DNA from: Acidimicrobiaceae bacterium
GTDB lineage: Bacteria; Actinomycetota; Acidimicrobiia; Acidimicrobiales; MedAcidi-G1
Direction of reading: 5' to 3'
Length of the DNA: 63,525 nucleotides
Assembly (NCBI GenBank): GCA_002687745.1
Contig: NZBE01000023.1
Coordinates: 29,221-92,745 of the forward strand
Of the stretch, positions 1 through 7,874 are shown piece after piece. The position numbers were made by a program, and so were the translations under genes. The stretch's first letter is position 1. Every line of letters begins with the position of its first letter. The notes beneath the pieces were generated by a model. The model ran no database searches. It was not told the origin of the DNA and saw nothing but the letters and a program-made list of their open reading frames with translations.

Positions 1-1300
1 CGTCGAGCGAGATCAGGTTGGCGGCCTCGGTTGGCGTGAGGTCGCGGTCGGCGGCCTGGGCGTAGGTGATGATGCCCTTGTCAATCAGCTCCTGTTCGAC
101 GTTCGTGGTCTCCTGTTGGCGTGACTCCAGGCCGCTCACCTCGGCCTCCGCATCGGTGAGGTCCTGTTGAGCCTCGGTCAACTCGCCAACCAGCTCGGCG
201 CGGCGCTCGACCAGGTCGTCGATCTCGGCCTGCAGGTCAAAGACCCTGAGATCCTCGGGAGCCGTCTCGGAGGCGGCGATCTCATTCACCAGGTCGGCCT
301 GTCGCTCCAGCAGGACGCTGACGGCCTCCTGGATGTCGAAGATGAGCAGGTCCTGTGGAGCAAAGCCTGCGGCGTCGTCAAAGCTGCCCGAAACGACAAC
401 CTCCAGGTCCTCGTTCGCCTCACGCAGGTCATCAACGAGGGTGGACACCACAAGGTCGACTGTGGCCGACCCCGCTGGGACTACGACCGTGTCGTCGATG
501 CCCTCGTAGTCGTCGGGTGCCACGTCACCACCAATGCGCACAGCGACCGCGAGGTCGCTCGTCGGCACGGGGTCGGCGACGATTGTGAACACCACCTGCC
601 CGCCCTCTGTGACGATCGCATCAGCCACCTGCACGGTCACGACGGGCGCTCCGGCGGCGTCCTCGGCAGTGCTCCTCCTCGCCTTTCCGGCTGAACGGGA
701 TGAGCCACCGATCTGGACCGACACGGCGTTCACCGCTCCCACCGAGTAGCCGGCCGGGTTGGCCTGCAGGGAGATCGTTACCACCTCGTCCACTTCTGTG
801 GCCGTACTCCCGTAGTCGTGATCGGCCTGCCACGCCGCCAGGCCACTGCGGGTCTCCTCGGTGTAGTACCGGTCCACCACTCCAACCGAGTAGCCAGCAG
901 CGGAGAGGACCTTCTCCAGTTGCAAGACGTCAGGGCCGTCTGACCCCACGTCAAGTGGCCTGTAGAACTCCAGGTCACCGCCCACGGCCACCGCCCTTCG
1001 CCCATCGAGGCTGAACAGGACGTCTCCCACCTGGACGGTGTCGCCGTCTGCGACTTCCAGGCCGGTGATGCGGCCAGATGCCGCCGAGTTGATCGTCTGG
1101 AGTTCATCGCGGCGCAACTCGCCGCGGACTGTCAATTCCTCTGTGAGGGTGCGGGTGGTAACGGCCTCGGCTATGGCCCTGTCCCGCAAGGGATCAACAG
1201 CTGTACCGCTGTCATCCCATGGCTTCCACACGGTCAGGCCAGCCACTACCGCAGCAGCCACCACCAGTGCGAAGATTCGCACAACCAACCCGGCCTTCAT
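1..1300 (-). CDS. Periplasmic adaptor (HlyD/MFP-like) with PG-binding-like region and Calx-beta insert, 3' end cut by window
   Basis: The gene starts at the ATG at 1300 and is still open at base 1, so 433 codons are visible and the C-terminus is missing. Residues about 5-25 form a signal anchor. Residues about 50-95 resemble the lipoyl-like hairpin of membrane-fusion proteins (SGRITGLEVADGDTVQVGD). A peptidoglycan-binding-like helical segment follows (LEKVLSAAGYSVG). Residues about 195-295 look like a Calx-beta fold (VTEGGQVVFT, then GDVAPDDYEGIDD). The visible end is a Glu/Leu-rich coiled coil typical of adaptor hairpins. Such adaptors normally pair with a MacB-type ABC exporter, which would lie beyond the window edge. 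The gene is downstream of two secreted lipoprotein paralogs on the same strand, suggesting one export or surface unit. The family call is fairly sure; the substrate is unknown. Confidence 0.75.
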   Translation of the reverse strand, partial: MKAGLVVRIFALVVAAAVVAGLTVWKPWDDSGTAVDPLRDRAIAEAVTTRTLTEELTVRGELRRDELQTINSAASGRITGLEVADGDTVQVGDVLFSLDGRRAVAVGGDLEFYRPLDVGSDGPDVLQLEKVLSAAGYSVGVVDRYYTEETRSGLAAWQADHDYGSTATEVDEVVTISLQANPAGYSVGAVNAVSVQIGGSSRSAGKARRSTAEDAAGAPVVTVQVADAIVTEGGQVVFTIVADPVPTSDLAVAVRIGGDVAPDDYEGIDDTVVVPAGSATVDLVVSTLVDDLREANEDLEVVVSGSFDDAAGFAPQDLLIFDIQEAVSVLLERQADLVNEIAASETAPEDLRVFDLQAEIDDLVERRAELVGELTEAQQDLTDAEAEVSGLESRQQETTNVEQELIDKGIITYAQAADRDLTPTEAANLISLD

Positions 1301-1345
1301 GGTCGCCTCCCTAAAGGTTTCATAGTCACTACTGAACGGATCAAA

Positions 1346-2119
1346 TCAGCCTCCACTGCCACCACCCTGACCAGCTCCAGGTGGAGGGCCACCGCCGAAG
1401 CCGCCATCGCCAAAGAGGTTGGCTGCACTAGCGCATTGATCAATGTCGGTACGGTTGATCTCCTCGGCAGCATCACGAAACAGTGAGCGTGGACTGAGGG
1501 CACCCGTCTCGTCGGGCATGGGGTCATCAATCTCCCACCCCTTGTCCCGCAGGCAGGTTACGACTGCGAGCAATTGCTCATTGTTCTCACGGACCTGTTC
1601 AGGTGAGCGCTCTTCTCTAGATGCCCGGAACTCCTCCACAACATCAGCAATTCCACTCTCCGCGTTGCAACGCTGAATGGCCTCGATATATCCGGGCTGG
1701 TTGACTGGATCATCCTCGTCTGAATCCTCGCCGGGTGGACCCCGGAACGTGAAGCCCTCGGCTGAGAGGCAGTCGTTGAACACCTGATTGGTGCTCCGGA
1801 ACTCGTCACGCGGATCCTCCTCCGCAAGCGGGATCGTGTCCTTGGTCGGCTCCGTCGTGCTGGCGGTCTCCGATGGCGCGGCCAAGGTGGTCGTCGAGGG
1901 AGAAGCGGAGGGGGACGGCGCCAACGAGGTGGCTGGCGGCACTGTCGTTGTCTCGACCACGTTGAGGAAGGCACCTGCCGGAACTATCAACTCGGGTGCC
2001 TCGTCGGCGGTCAGGACGATGATCGACCTGGTCTGATCGGACTCCGATGCCCCGCATGCGGTGGCAACCAACCCCACCAGCACCACGAGCATCGTAGACA
2101 GCGGGCCTGTGCGTCTCAC
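1346..2119 (-). CDS. Secreted lipoprotein with Thr-rich linker, paralog A
   Basis: No named family is recognised. The chosen GTG start is preceded by GGAG at a 5-nt spacing and gives 257 residues; an ATG 15 codons upstream is possible. A signal peptide ends in a lipobox-like LVATAC. Next come a conserved segment (SIIVLTADEAPELIV), a Thr/Ser/Pro-rich linker (about residues 55-100), the motif TIPLAEE, and a globular domain with four spaced Cys (NDCLS, QRCNA, VTCLRDKGW, DQCAS). The C-terminus is a Gly/Pro tail. The same order and the four Cys recur in the upstream neighbour, so the pair arose by duplication. Likely role: surface-anchored partner of the adaptor downstream (inference). Confidence 0.7.
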   Translation of the reverse strand: MRRTGPLSTMLVVLVGLVATACGASESDQTRSIIVLTADEAPELIVPAGAFLNVVETTTVPPATSLAPSPSASPSTTTLAAPSETASTTEPTKDTIPLAEEDPRDEFRSTNQVFNDCLSAEGFTFRGPPGEDSDEDDPVNQPGYIEAIQRCNAESGIADVVEEFRASREERSPEQVRENNEQLLAVVTCLRDKGWEIDDPMPDETGALSPRSLFRDAAEEINRTDIDQCASAANLFGDGGFGGGPPPGAGQGGGSGG

Positions 2120-2175
2120 CGTGACTCCGTTTCGGGTTCGCCTCTGAACATGTCGATGCATCATTCCAGCGCCAT

Positions 2176-2217
2176 GTTACGAAGCTATTAGGGGCGGTTA
2201 CGAAGCTGTTAGGGGCG
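2176..2217. repeat. Two tandem copies of a 21-bp unit
   Basis: Two adjacent 21-bp units (2176-2196 and 2197-2217) share the pattern GTTACGAAGCT-TTAGGGGCG and differ at one base. They lie between the two lipoprotein genes, just upstream of the start region of paralog A. They could be a duplicated regulator-binding site or simple slippage. A short partial third start (GTCAC) follows. Confidence 0.8.
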
Positions 2218-2242
2218 GTCACAGGCCGACCGGATACCACCA

Positions 2243-2983
2243 TCAGCCGTCCTCCGCTGCATCTCTCTCGAGCGCAATCTCGCCCACACAGTCCCTGATC
2301 TGGTCCGTGTCGACATCGCCGTCAGCGCTGGCGAATCCCTCTGCCGGGCTGAGCAGGCCGTTCTCATCGGGGGTCAGTTCTGAGATCTCCCAACCCTTGC
2401 CGCGCAGGCAGTCGGTGAGGTCGATGAAGTCCTTGTTCTGCTGCTCTATCTCGTCGGGCTCCAGGCCCGTCCTCGAGGCCTGGAACTCCTGAAAGACCGT
2501 CGAGATCCCAGTCCGGCTGTTACACGTCGTCAGAGCACGGAAGTAGTCCATGTTGTTTTCAGGGGCATTGGCGCCGGACTCAGGGTTCGGCGGACCGATC
2601 CATTCGTAGCCCTCCCCACTGAGGCACGAGTTGAACCTGTCCAAGGCACCAAGCAGTTTCACTCCAGGAGTGTCCTCCTCCTCAGCAAGCGGGATGGTGG
2701 TCCGTGTCACTTCGGTGGTGGTTGTCTGCTCCGGTGAGCGTGTTGTTGTGGATGAAGTGACGGACGCCGGAGGAGGCGTCGTCGAGGGCTCGGGAACCGT
2801 GGTGGTTGTCACCTCGACCACGTTTTCGAATGCGTCGACAGGAACCACTATCTCGGTAGCGGATTCCGGGCTGAGCACGACGATCGACCTGCTGGCGCCC
2901 TCGACATCGCTGCCGGAACACGACGCCAGCCAGACCATGAGCAACGGTGCAACAACCGCAACCAGACGCTTTGACAACAACAT
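2243..2983 (-). CDS. Secreted lipoprotein with Thr-rich linker, paralog B
   Basis: 246 residues from the ATG at 2983. A GGAGG lies only one base before this ATG, so one of the two following TTG codons may be the true start. The signal peptide ends at a lipobox (VWLASC). The layout copies paralog A: SIVVLSPESATEIVV, a Thr/Ser/Pro linker with runs of Thr, TIPLAEEE, then a domain with four matched Cys (NSCLSGEGY, TTCNSRTG, TDCLRGKGWEI, RDCVG). The CLR-KGWEI and DE-G-LSP strings are the best-conserved parts. The gene is the promoter-proximal member of the lipoprotein B, lipoprotein A, adaptor series. Function is unknown; two disulfides after export are likely. Confidence 0.7.
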   Translation of the reverse strand: MLLSKRLVAVVAPLLMVWLASCSGSDVEGASRSIVVLSPESATEIVVPVDAFENVVEVTTTTVPEPSTTPPPASVTSSTTTRSPEQTTTTEVTRTTIPLAEEEDTPGVKLLGALDRFNSCLSGEGYEWIGPPNPESGANAPENNMDYFRALTTCNSRTGISTVFQEFQASRTGLEPDEIEQQNKDFIDLTDCLRGKGWEISELTPDENGLLSPAEGFASADGDVDTDQIRDCVGEIALERDAAEDG

Positions 2984-3078
2984 CCCTCCACAGGTCCTTT
3001 CCGAAACGGTAGCCAGACCGACCCCTTGTCCGACAATCCGCACACGTTCCGACCCGGAGCAGCAACCTGCGGCACGCC

Positions 3079-3084
3079 TAACCT
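3079..3084 (+). promoter_or_regulatory. -10 hexamer TAACCT, leaderless start of the glycosyltransferase
   Basis: TAACCT is followed by 6 nt and then the ATG at 3091, so transcription is predicted to start at or next to the start codon. No Shine-Dalgarno sequence is visible. Confidence 0.5.
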
Positions 3085-3090
3085 GAGCCA

Positions 3091-4308
3091 ATGGCCGACT
3101 TCTCCCAGAGCGGAACAATTGCCACACTCCACCACCTGGGCGAGAGGCCCCTCGAATCCCTTGAGGCTGAGCTTGCCTCATGGGGAAGCGACCGGCCGAT
3201 GTCGCTGATAATCCCCTGCCTCGCAACTGAGATGAACGGTCCTGCGCTGCGTGGCATCATCAGTGAACTGTCGTCGGTTCCGTACCTGACAGAAGTGATC
3301 GTCGGCCTGGACCACGCAAACCGGGACGACTTCACCAGAGCCCGGGAACTCTTCGCTCCCCTGCCGCAGCACCACCGGATCGTGTGGAACGACAGCCCCC
3401 GCCTGCGCTCTATCGAGACAGGCCTGAGAGACCACGGCCTTGCACCGACAGAGGCCGGCAAGGGACGAAACGTGTGGTGGTGTCTCGGCTACTTCCTGGC
3501 ATCGGGGCGGGCGCGGTCGGTCGCCCTCCACGATGCCGACATCCTCACCTACGACCGGTCGATGGTTGCGAGGCTCCACTACCCGATAGCCCATCCCGGC
3601 TTCGGATACATGTTCGCCAAGGGCTTCTACTACCGGGCTGCGTCAGACGGTGGCCGCCTGAACGGCCGCGTCACCCGGTTGTTCGTTGCGCCGCTTCTTC
3701 GGGCCCTGTCGCTGACCTTTGGCCGTAGCGACTACCTGGACTTCATCGGGAGCTTCCGGTATCCGCTGGCCGGCGAGTGTGCGATGGACGAGAGCGTGGC
3801 CCGGTCAATCCGCATTCCTTCGGACTGGGGCCTCGAGATCGGGGTTCTGGGCGAGGTCTTCCACCGCCACTCCGGCGCAAGGGTCTGTCAGGTTGATGTT
3901 GCCGACATCTACGACCACAGGCACCAGGAACTCTCGCCCGATGATGCCTCGACGGGCCTCCACAGGATGAGCGTCGATGTCGCCAGGGCCATGTTCAAGA
4001 AGTTGGCCTCTTCAGGGGTCGTGTTGACGTCGGAGGGCTTTCGCACGCTTGAGGCGGCATTCTTCCGGTCCGCCCTCGACCTGATCGACAGCTACAACGC
4101 CGACGCTGTCCTGAACGGCATTCCCTATGACCGCCAGGAGGAGGAGGCGACGGCAGACGTGTTCGCCCATGCGATCCTCAGGGCAGGCAACGACTACCTG
4201 GATGACCCCATGGAGTCGTCGTTCATTCCGAGCTGGTCACGGGTCGACTCGGAGATGCCGGATCTGGTCGAGAACCTGGCCAAGGCGGTCGAGGCTGACA
4301 ACTCCTGA
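3091..4308 (+). CDS. GT-A glycosyltransferase, glucosyl-3-phosphoglycerate synthase-like (GT81-type)
   Basis: 405 residues, with no signal peptide or membrane segment. The N-terminal half has the GT-A nucleotide-sugar fold: LIIPCLATE near residue 40, the VIVGLDHAN strand, and a metal-binding DxD-type motif (ALHDADILTYD) near residue 150. The central region (DYLDFIGSFRYPLAGECAMD, then WGLEIGVLGEVF) matches the acceptor-side signature of glucosyl-3-phosphoglycerate and mannosylglycerate-type synthases. Such enzymes build glucosylglycerate, a compatible solute and, in mycobacteria, a precursor of methylglucose polysaccharides. No matching phosphatase is nearby, so the exact acceptor is uncertain. 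The gene stands alone, with the lipoproteins on one side and a tRNA on the other. Confidence 0.7.
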   Translation: MADFSQSGTIATLHHLGERPLESLEAELASWGSDRPMSLIIPCLATEMNGPALRGIISELSSVPYLTEVIVGLDHANRDDFTRARELFAPLPQHHRIVWNDSPRLRSIETGLRDHGLAPTEAGKGRNVWWCLGYFLASGRARSVALHDADILTYDRSMVARLHYPIAHPGFGYMFAKGFYYRAASDGGRLNGRVTRLFVAPLLRALSLTFGRSDYLDFIGSFRYPLAGECAMDESVARSIRIPSDWGLEIGVLGEVFHRHSGARVCQVDVADIYDHRHQELSPDDASTGLHRMSVDVARAMFKKLASSGVVLTSEGFRTLEAAFFRSALDLIDSYNADAVLNGIPYDRQEEEATADVFAHAILRAGNDYLDDPMESSFIPSWSRVDSEMPDLVENLAKAVEADNS

Positions 4309-4326
4309 CCAGGGTGGGCCCAACGG

Positions 4327-4400
4327 TGGAGGTGATGAGAATCGAACTCACGACCTCTACGTTGCGAACGTAGCGCTCTAGCCAACTGAGCTACACCCCC
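4327..4400 (-). tRNA. tRNA-Ala (anticodon CGC)
   Basis: The minus strand folds as a full cloverleaf. The acceptor GGGGGTG pairs with CACCTCC and includes the G3:U70 pair that identifies alanine tRNAs. The D stem is GCTC/GAGC. The anticodon stem is CTACG/CGTAG with loop TTCGCAA (anticodon complement at 4364-4366). The T stem is GTGAG/CTCAT with loop TTCGATT. The discriminator is A at 4327. The following bases read CCG, so a full CCA is not encoded. Confidence 0.95.
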
Positions 4401-4446
4401 GTGGGCGGTGGTGAGCGTAGCGGGGGGCCCGCCGGGTCTGTCGGGG

Positions 4447-4905
4447 TCAGTTGGCCTGTCGGCGCAGAACTGCCTCGTCGCTCATCGCCACCGATACCTG
4501 TTCGCCTGCGAGGAACGGGTTGGCCGGCCTGAGCGGCACAACGGTTGCCCGGCGTTCGCTCTCGTTCTGGTGGCGGTTGGTGAGCATCACCGCGTAGCCG
4601 ACAAGGGCGATGTCGACGAGGAAGTTGACCATCCAGAGGACTCCGCCGACAGCCACTGCGCCGAGCAGGGTGAAGGTGGCCACACCGGCGAGGGCGATGA
4701 GGACGTCGCGGCGGCGGCGGCGTGCTGCCGAGGCCCCGCTGGGGACCGCTCTGGCGGACTGGTGGAGGGATCGCAGGCCGTTGGCATCAAGGCGTCCGAT
4801 TGCCGAGAGGCTCCCGACGGGTCGCATTGCAGGTCCCTCCCTGCGCAACAGCGGGGGCACCAGCACGGCTGCCCAGAGGACTCCGAGGCCCAAGAGAATC
4901 AACAC
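4447..4905 (-). CDS. Membrane protein resembling GlpR, receptor of the gephyrin-like protein Glp
   Basis: About 152 residues from the GTG at 4905, which has GGGAGGG about 11 nt upstream. The start is uncertain, since the frame is open further upstream. One N-terminal membrane helix (LTVLILLGLGVLWAAVLVPP) ends in LLRR. A cytoplasmic stretch follows, then a basic RRRRRD and two closely spaced helices (VLIALAGVATFTLLGAVAVG and FLVDIALVGYAVML), and a polar tail. This layout and the W-NFLVDIALVGY motif match actinobacterial GlpR proteins, which sit near moeA-like glp genes and bind Glp at the septum in corynebacteria. Here the gene lies two genes downstream of a moeA/glp homolog, on the same strand. 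The assignment rests on layout and neighbourhood. Confidence 0.6.
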   Translation of the reverse strand: MLILLGLGVLWAAVLVPPLLRREGPAMRPVGSLSAIGRLDANGLRSLHQSARAVPSGASAARRRRRDVLIALAGVATFTLLGAVAVGGVLWMVNFLVDIALVGYAVMLTNRHQNESERRATVVPLRPANPFLAGEQVSVAMSDEAVLRRQAN

Positions 4906-4991
4906 GGTCAGGTTTCCCTCCCCGCCGATCCCCTGTGGTCGGCGTGTGACGTCACCGTACAGTCTGACCCCTTTCAAATGGTGGATTTCCA

Positions 4992-5027
4992 CGCGCGGAG
5001 AGCGCGAAGAATCGCGCGAGCCGCGCG
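4992..5027 (-). terminator. Strong GC hairpin between moaC and the GlpR-like gene
   Basis: Nested perfect arms: CGCGCGG (4992-4998) with CCGCGCG (5021-5027), and inside them GCGCG (5002-5006) with CGCGC (5013-5017), separated by a 3-nt internal loop. It starts about 28 nt past the moaC stop. There is no T-run, so it would be the U-tract-less terminator type proposed for actinobacteria, or a processing hairpin. Confidence 0.45.
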
Positions 5028-5054
5028 CTGGCCACCTACCGCCGATTCAGTACC

Positions 5055-5540
5055 TCAGGTCTCCCTGCTCCATGACCCCGACCGGCCCCCCGACTTCTCC
5101 CAGAGGGCGACCTCTGTGATGCTCATCGACCGGTCCATCGCCTTGCACATGTCATAGACCGTGAGGGCCGCCAAGGAACATGCCGTGAGGGCCTCCATCT
5201 CGACCCCCGTCCGCTCGACGGTCTCGGCAACGGCCTCGATGTCGACCCAGGCATCTCCGACGGTCAGGTCAACCGACACCGAACTCAGCATCAGGGGATG
5301 ACACAGGGGAATCAACTCAGAGGTCCGCTTGGCCCCCTGAATGCCGGCGACCCGTGCCACCGCCAGGACATCACCCTTTGCGACGGTCCCACCGACGAGG
5401 GCCCGGGCCGTCTCTGCCGACATCGTCACCCTGGCCCGCGCAACGGCCCGACGACGGGTCGCATCCTTGTCGCCCACATCGACCATCCGTGCCCGACCCT
5501 CGGAATCCAGGTGGCTGAAGCCCCCGACTGCGTCGCTCAC
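5055..5540 (-). CDS. moaC: Cyclic pyranopterin monophosphate synthase MoaC
   Basis: 161 residues from the GTG at 5540, a usual MoaC length. It converts the MoaA product into cyclic pyranopterin monophosphate, the second half of the first step of molybdenum cofactor synthesis. Signature segments are visible in order: FSHLDSEGRARMVDVGDKD at the N-terminus, GTVAKGDVLAVARVAGIQGAK, ELIPLCHPL with the catalytic-region His, GVEMEALTACSLAALTVYDMCK, and the C-terminal DRSMSITEVALWEKSGG. It lies 37 nt downstream of moaA on the same strand, so the two are probably co-transcribed. The frame is open upstream inside moaA, but that extension lacks family similarity. Confidence 0.93.
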   Translation of the reverse strand: MSDAVGGFSHLDSEGRARMVDVGDKDATRRRAVARARVTMSAETARALVGGTVAKGDVLAVARVAGIQGAKRTSELIPLCHPLMLSSVSVDLTVGDAWVDIEAVAETVERTGVEMEALTACSLAALTVYDMCKAMDRSMSITEVALWEKSGGRSGSWSRET

Positions 5541-5577
5541 CGCCCGACTGTTCCCATCGTGACGACCACGGCCCGAC

Positions 5578-6561
5578 TCATCCGCCAATCTGGGACATGG
5601 AACGGGCGGGCCTGATGAAGTCAACCGTTCCGATGCCGTGGCCGGCCCACTTGGAATCCACGGCCCGCTCCAGCATCTCGCCGATTTCAGCATCGGTCGC
5701 GCCGCTGCGAAGCAGGCCACGCATGTCGAACTCGTCGACAGCGAACAGGCAGTTGCGGAACTGGCCGTCGGCGGTAAGACGGACCCGGTCACACGAGTCG
5801 CAGAACTGCTCGGTGACGCTGGCGACCACCCCGACCTCGCCGCCGCCATCCTCGTAACGGAACCGGGTTGCCGGCGCCGAGGTGCGCTCAACCGGTACAA
5901 GGGGAAAAGCCTCTCCAATGGTCGAGATGATCTCAGACTGGGTCACCACCGATCTGTCAGACCATGCCTCGTCGGCGTCAAGTGGCATGAACTCGATGAA
6001 CCGCACCACCACGCCCCGTTCCCGTCCAAACCGGGCAAAGGACAGGACCTCATCGTCGTTGACACCCCGCATCACGACCACGTTCACCTTGACCGGGTGG
6101 ATGCCCACCTCGACTGCCCGGTCGATGCCGGCGAGAACGGCCGACAGACCGTCGCGCAGGGTCAGTTCCTCGAACCGGTCGCGTCGAAGCGAGTCCAACG
6201 ACACGTTGATCCTCTTCAGGCCCACCTCGGCGAGGGGCAACGCCATCGTGTCGAGCGTCGAACCGTTGGTCGTGAGACACAGGTCGACCGGCAGGCGGGC
6301 CAACCTCTCGACAAGGGTCGGGAGGCGTGCCCTGACCGTGGGCTCTCCACCGGTGAGGCGGATGCTCTCTACGCCGTAGCCCTCAACCAGCAGCCGGGCC
6401 ACCCGTTCAATCTCCTCAAAGGTGAGCAGGCCCTCGCGGGGCAACCACTCAAGACCCTCTTCGGGCATGCAGTACCGGCACCGGTAATTGCACCGGTCGG
6501 TCACCGAGATCCGGAGATCCCTGTGAACCCTCCCGAATGAATCGATCAGCCGGTTGCTCAT
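5578..6561 (-). CDS. moaA: GTP 3',8-cyclase MoaA (radical SAM)
   Basis: 327 residues. It opens the molybdenum cofactor pathway by rearranging GTP to 3',8-cyclo-GTP with two [4Fe-4S] clusters. The radical-SAM motif CNYRCRYC lies near residue 24, the SAM-binding LTGGEP near residue 65, and the C-terminal cluster Cys in FCDSCDRVRL and FRNC. The protein ends in Gly-Gly, the conserved tail needed for activity in this family. The ATG at 6561 is chosen because TACGCT (6569-6574, minus strand) lies exactly 7 nt upstream, which fits leaderless transcription, and because MSNRLIDSFGR is the usual N-terminus. It heads moaA-moaC. No MoaD, MoaE or MogA gene is in the window. Confidence 0.95.
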   Translation of the reverse strand: MSNRLIDSFGRVHRDLRISVTDRCNYRCRYCMPEEGLEWLPREGLLTFEEIERVARLLVEGYGVESIRLTGGEPTVRARLPTLVERLARLPVDLCLTTNGSTLDTMALPLAEVGLKRINVSLDSLRRDRFEELTLRDGLSAVLAGIDRAVEVGIHPVKVNVVVMRGVNDDEVLSFARFGRERGVVVRFIEFMPLDADEAWSDRSVVTQSEIISTIGEAFPLVPVERTSAPATRFRYEDGGGEVGVVASVTEQFCDSCDRVRLTADGQFRNCLFAVDEFDMRGLLRSGATDAEIGEMLERAVDSKWAGHGIGTVDFIRPARSMSQIGG

Positions 6562-6616
6562 AGGCCACAGCGTAGGGCCGGGACCCGGATTGTGGGGCAT
6601 CAGCACGGTCCGTGGC

Positions 6617-7810
6617 TCAACGCAGCAGGAGTACCTCGACCTCGCCGCCACCAGGGACCCCGTCGCCGTCGGGTATGACAGCCAGACCGTCAGCGGAAGC
6701 CATCGCCGCAAGCTGGTGGGAGCCCTGCCCTCCGGCCGACCTGACCCTGTAGCGGCCATCGGTGTAGGTGACCGCCACCCTGGCGAAGTGGACCTTTCCG
6801 TCGGGACGGCGGCCCAGACCGCCATCGCTGACGGCCATGACCCGTGGCCGCTCCACCATGACATGACCGAACATCGACAACAGCGCCGGACGGGCGAACA
6901 ACTCGAAGGAGACCATGGACGAGACAGGGTTACCCGGCAACCCGAACACCGGGGTGCCATCCACCAGGCCGAAGGCCAACGGCTTGGCGGGCCTGATCGC
7001 CACCTGCATCCACCGCATGTCGCCGATCCTGTCGAGGACCGCCTTCACGTAGTCGAAGTCCCCCATGCTCACCCCACCAGAGGTGAGGACGGCATCGCAG
7101 TCGGCCGCCCCGGTCACGATGGCCCGCTCGATCTCCTGCTCATCGTCGGCCACGAGGCCCAGGTCAACCCCCGTGGCACCGGAATCCTCCAGGAGTGCCA
7201 GCAGGGCCTCACGGTTGCTGTCACGGATCTGTCCCGGGCCAGGCGTACCGGTCACCAACTCGTCACCGGTTGAGAGGACCCCCACCCGGAGGCGCCGGTA
7301 CACGGCGACGCTGCTACAGCCGAGGCTGGCCAGCACACCGATGTGGGCCGGCCCGAGGACGGTTCCAACTGCAAACACCTCCTGGCCCGGCCGGAGGTCT
7401 TCGCCTGCACTGCGGACATGGTTGCCCACCGGAACCTCGATCTCAACCGTGACAACGGTGTCGTCGCCGGTGACAGAGGTTCGTTCGACCATGACCACCG
7501 CGTCTGCGCCGGGCGGCATGGGGGCACCGGTCATAATGCGCATCGCCTCGCCGACGCCGACCTCCGTGTCTGAAACCGACCCGGCAGCCAGGGTGCCGAC
7601 AATGGAGAGGGCAACGGGCGGCCCGGTGGTGTCGCCGGCCCTCACGGCAAACCCGTCCATTGCCGTGTTGTCGAACGGTGGCACGGCCTCGACGGCATCT
7701 ACGGGCTCGGACAGGACCAGGCCCAGAGCACCTCGAAGGTCGACCACGTCGGCAACCGGTGCAGGGCACCGGTCAAGCACGTACGCCCTGGCTTCCTCGA
7801 GAGGTATCAC
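6617..7810 (-). CDS. moeA: MoeA/gephyrin-like molybdopterin molybdenumtransferase (possible Glp)
   Basis: 397 residues from the GTG at 7810. TATCCT lies exactly 6 nt upstream, so the mRNA is probably leaderless. The four-domain MoeA plan is visible: PPFDNTAMDGFAV at about residue 50, GAPMPPGADAVVMVE near 105, RVGVLSTGDEL near 175, LTSGGVSMGDFDYVK near 240, and PVFGLPGNPVSSMVSFELFARP near 280, then the C-terminal beta domain. Known role: insertion of molybdate into adenylated molybdopterin. In actinobacteria one MoeA-like paralog, Glp, instead binds the membrane receptor GlpR and the division scaffold, and the GlpR-like gene nearby raises that possibility. Sequence alone does not separate MoeA from Glp. 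Confidence 0.9.
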   Translation of the reverse strand: MIPLEEARAYVLDRCPAPVADVVDLRGALGLVLSEPVDAVEAVPPFDNTAMDGFAVRAGDTTGPPVALSIVGTLAAGSVSDTEVGVGEAMRIMTGAPMPPGADAVVMVERTSVTGDDTVVTVEIEVPVGNHVRSAGEDLRPGQEVFAVGTVLGPAHIGVLASLGCSSVAVYRRLRVGVLSTGDELVTGTPGPGQIRDSNREALLALLEDSGATGVDLGLVADDEQEIERAIVTGAADCDAVLTSGGVSMGDFDYVKAVLDRIGDMRWMQVAIRPAKPLAFGLVDGTPVFGLPGNPVSSMVSFELFARPALLSMFGHVMVERPRVMAVSDGGLGRRPDGKVHFARVAVTYTDGRYRVRSAGGQGSHQLAAMASADGLAVIPDGDGVPGGGEVEVLLLR

Positions 7811-7874
7811 CGGGTGAGGATACCCACGGGCGCCAGACCGCAGTCCCCGCACCGGTGACCAGTGCTGCCACCGT

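Noticed and set aside
2984-3090. Bidirectional attenuator between the lipoprotein and the glycosyltransferase
   Set aside because: No hairpin with T-run and no small reading frame; the TAACCT hexamer alone explains the rightward start.
5055-5918. Long 287-codon version of moaC
   Set aside because: The added N-terminal ~126 codons overlap moaA and are low-complexity Arg/Ser-rich; the GTG at 5540 gives the family length.
5638-6540. Open frame opposite moaA
   Set aside because: Same reason: it mirrors moaA, has no family features and no start signal.
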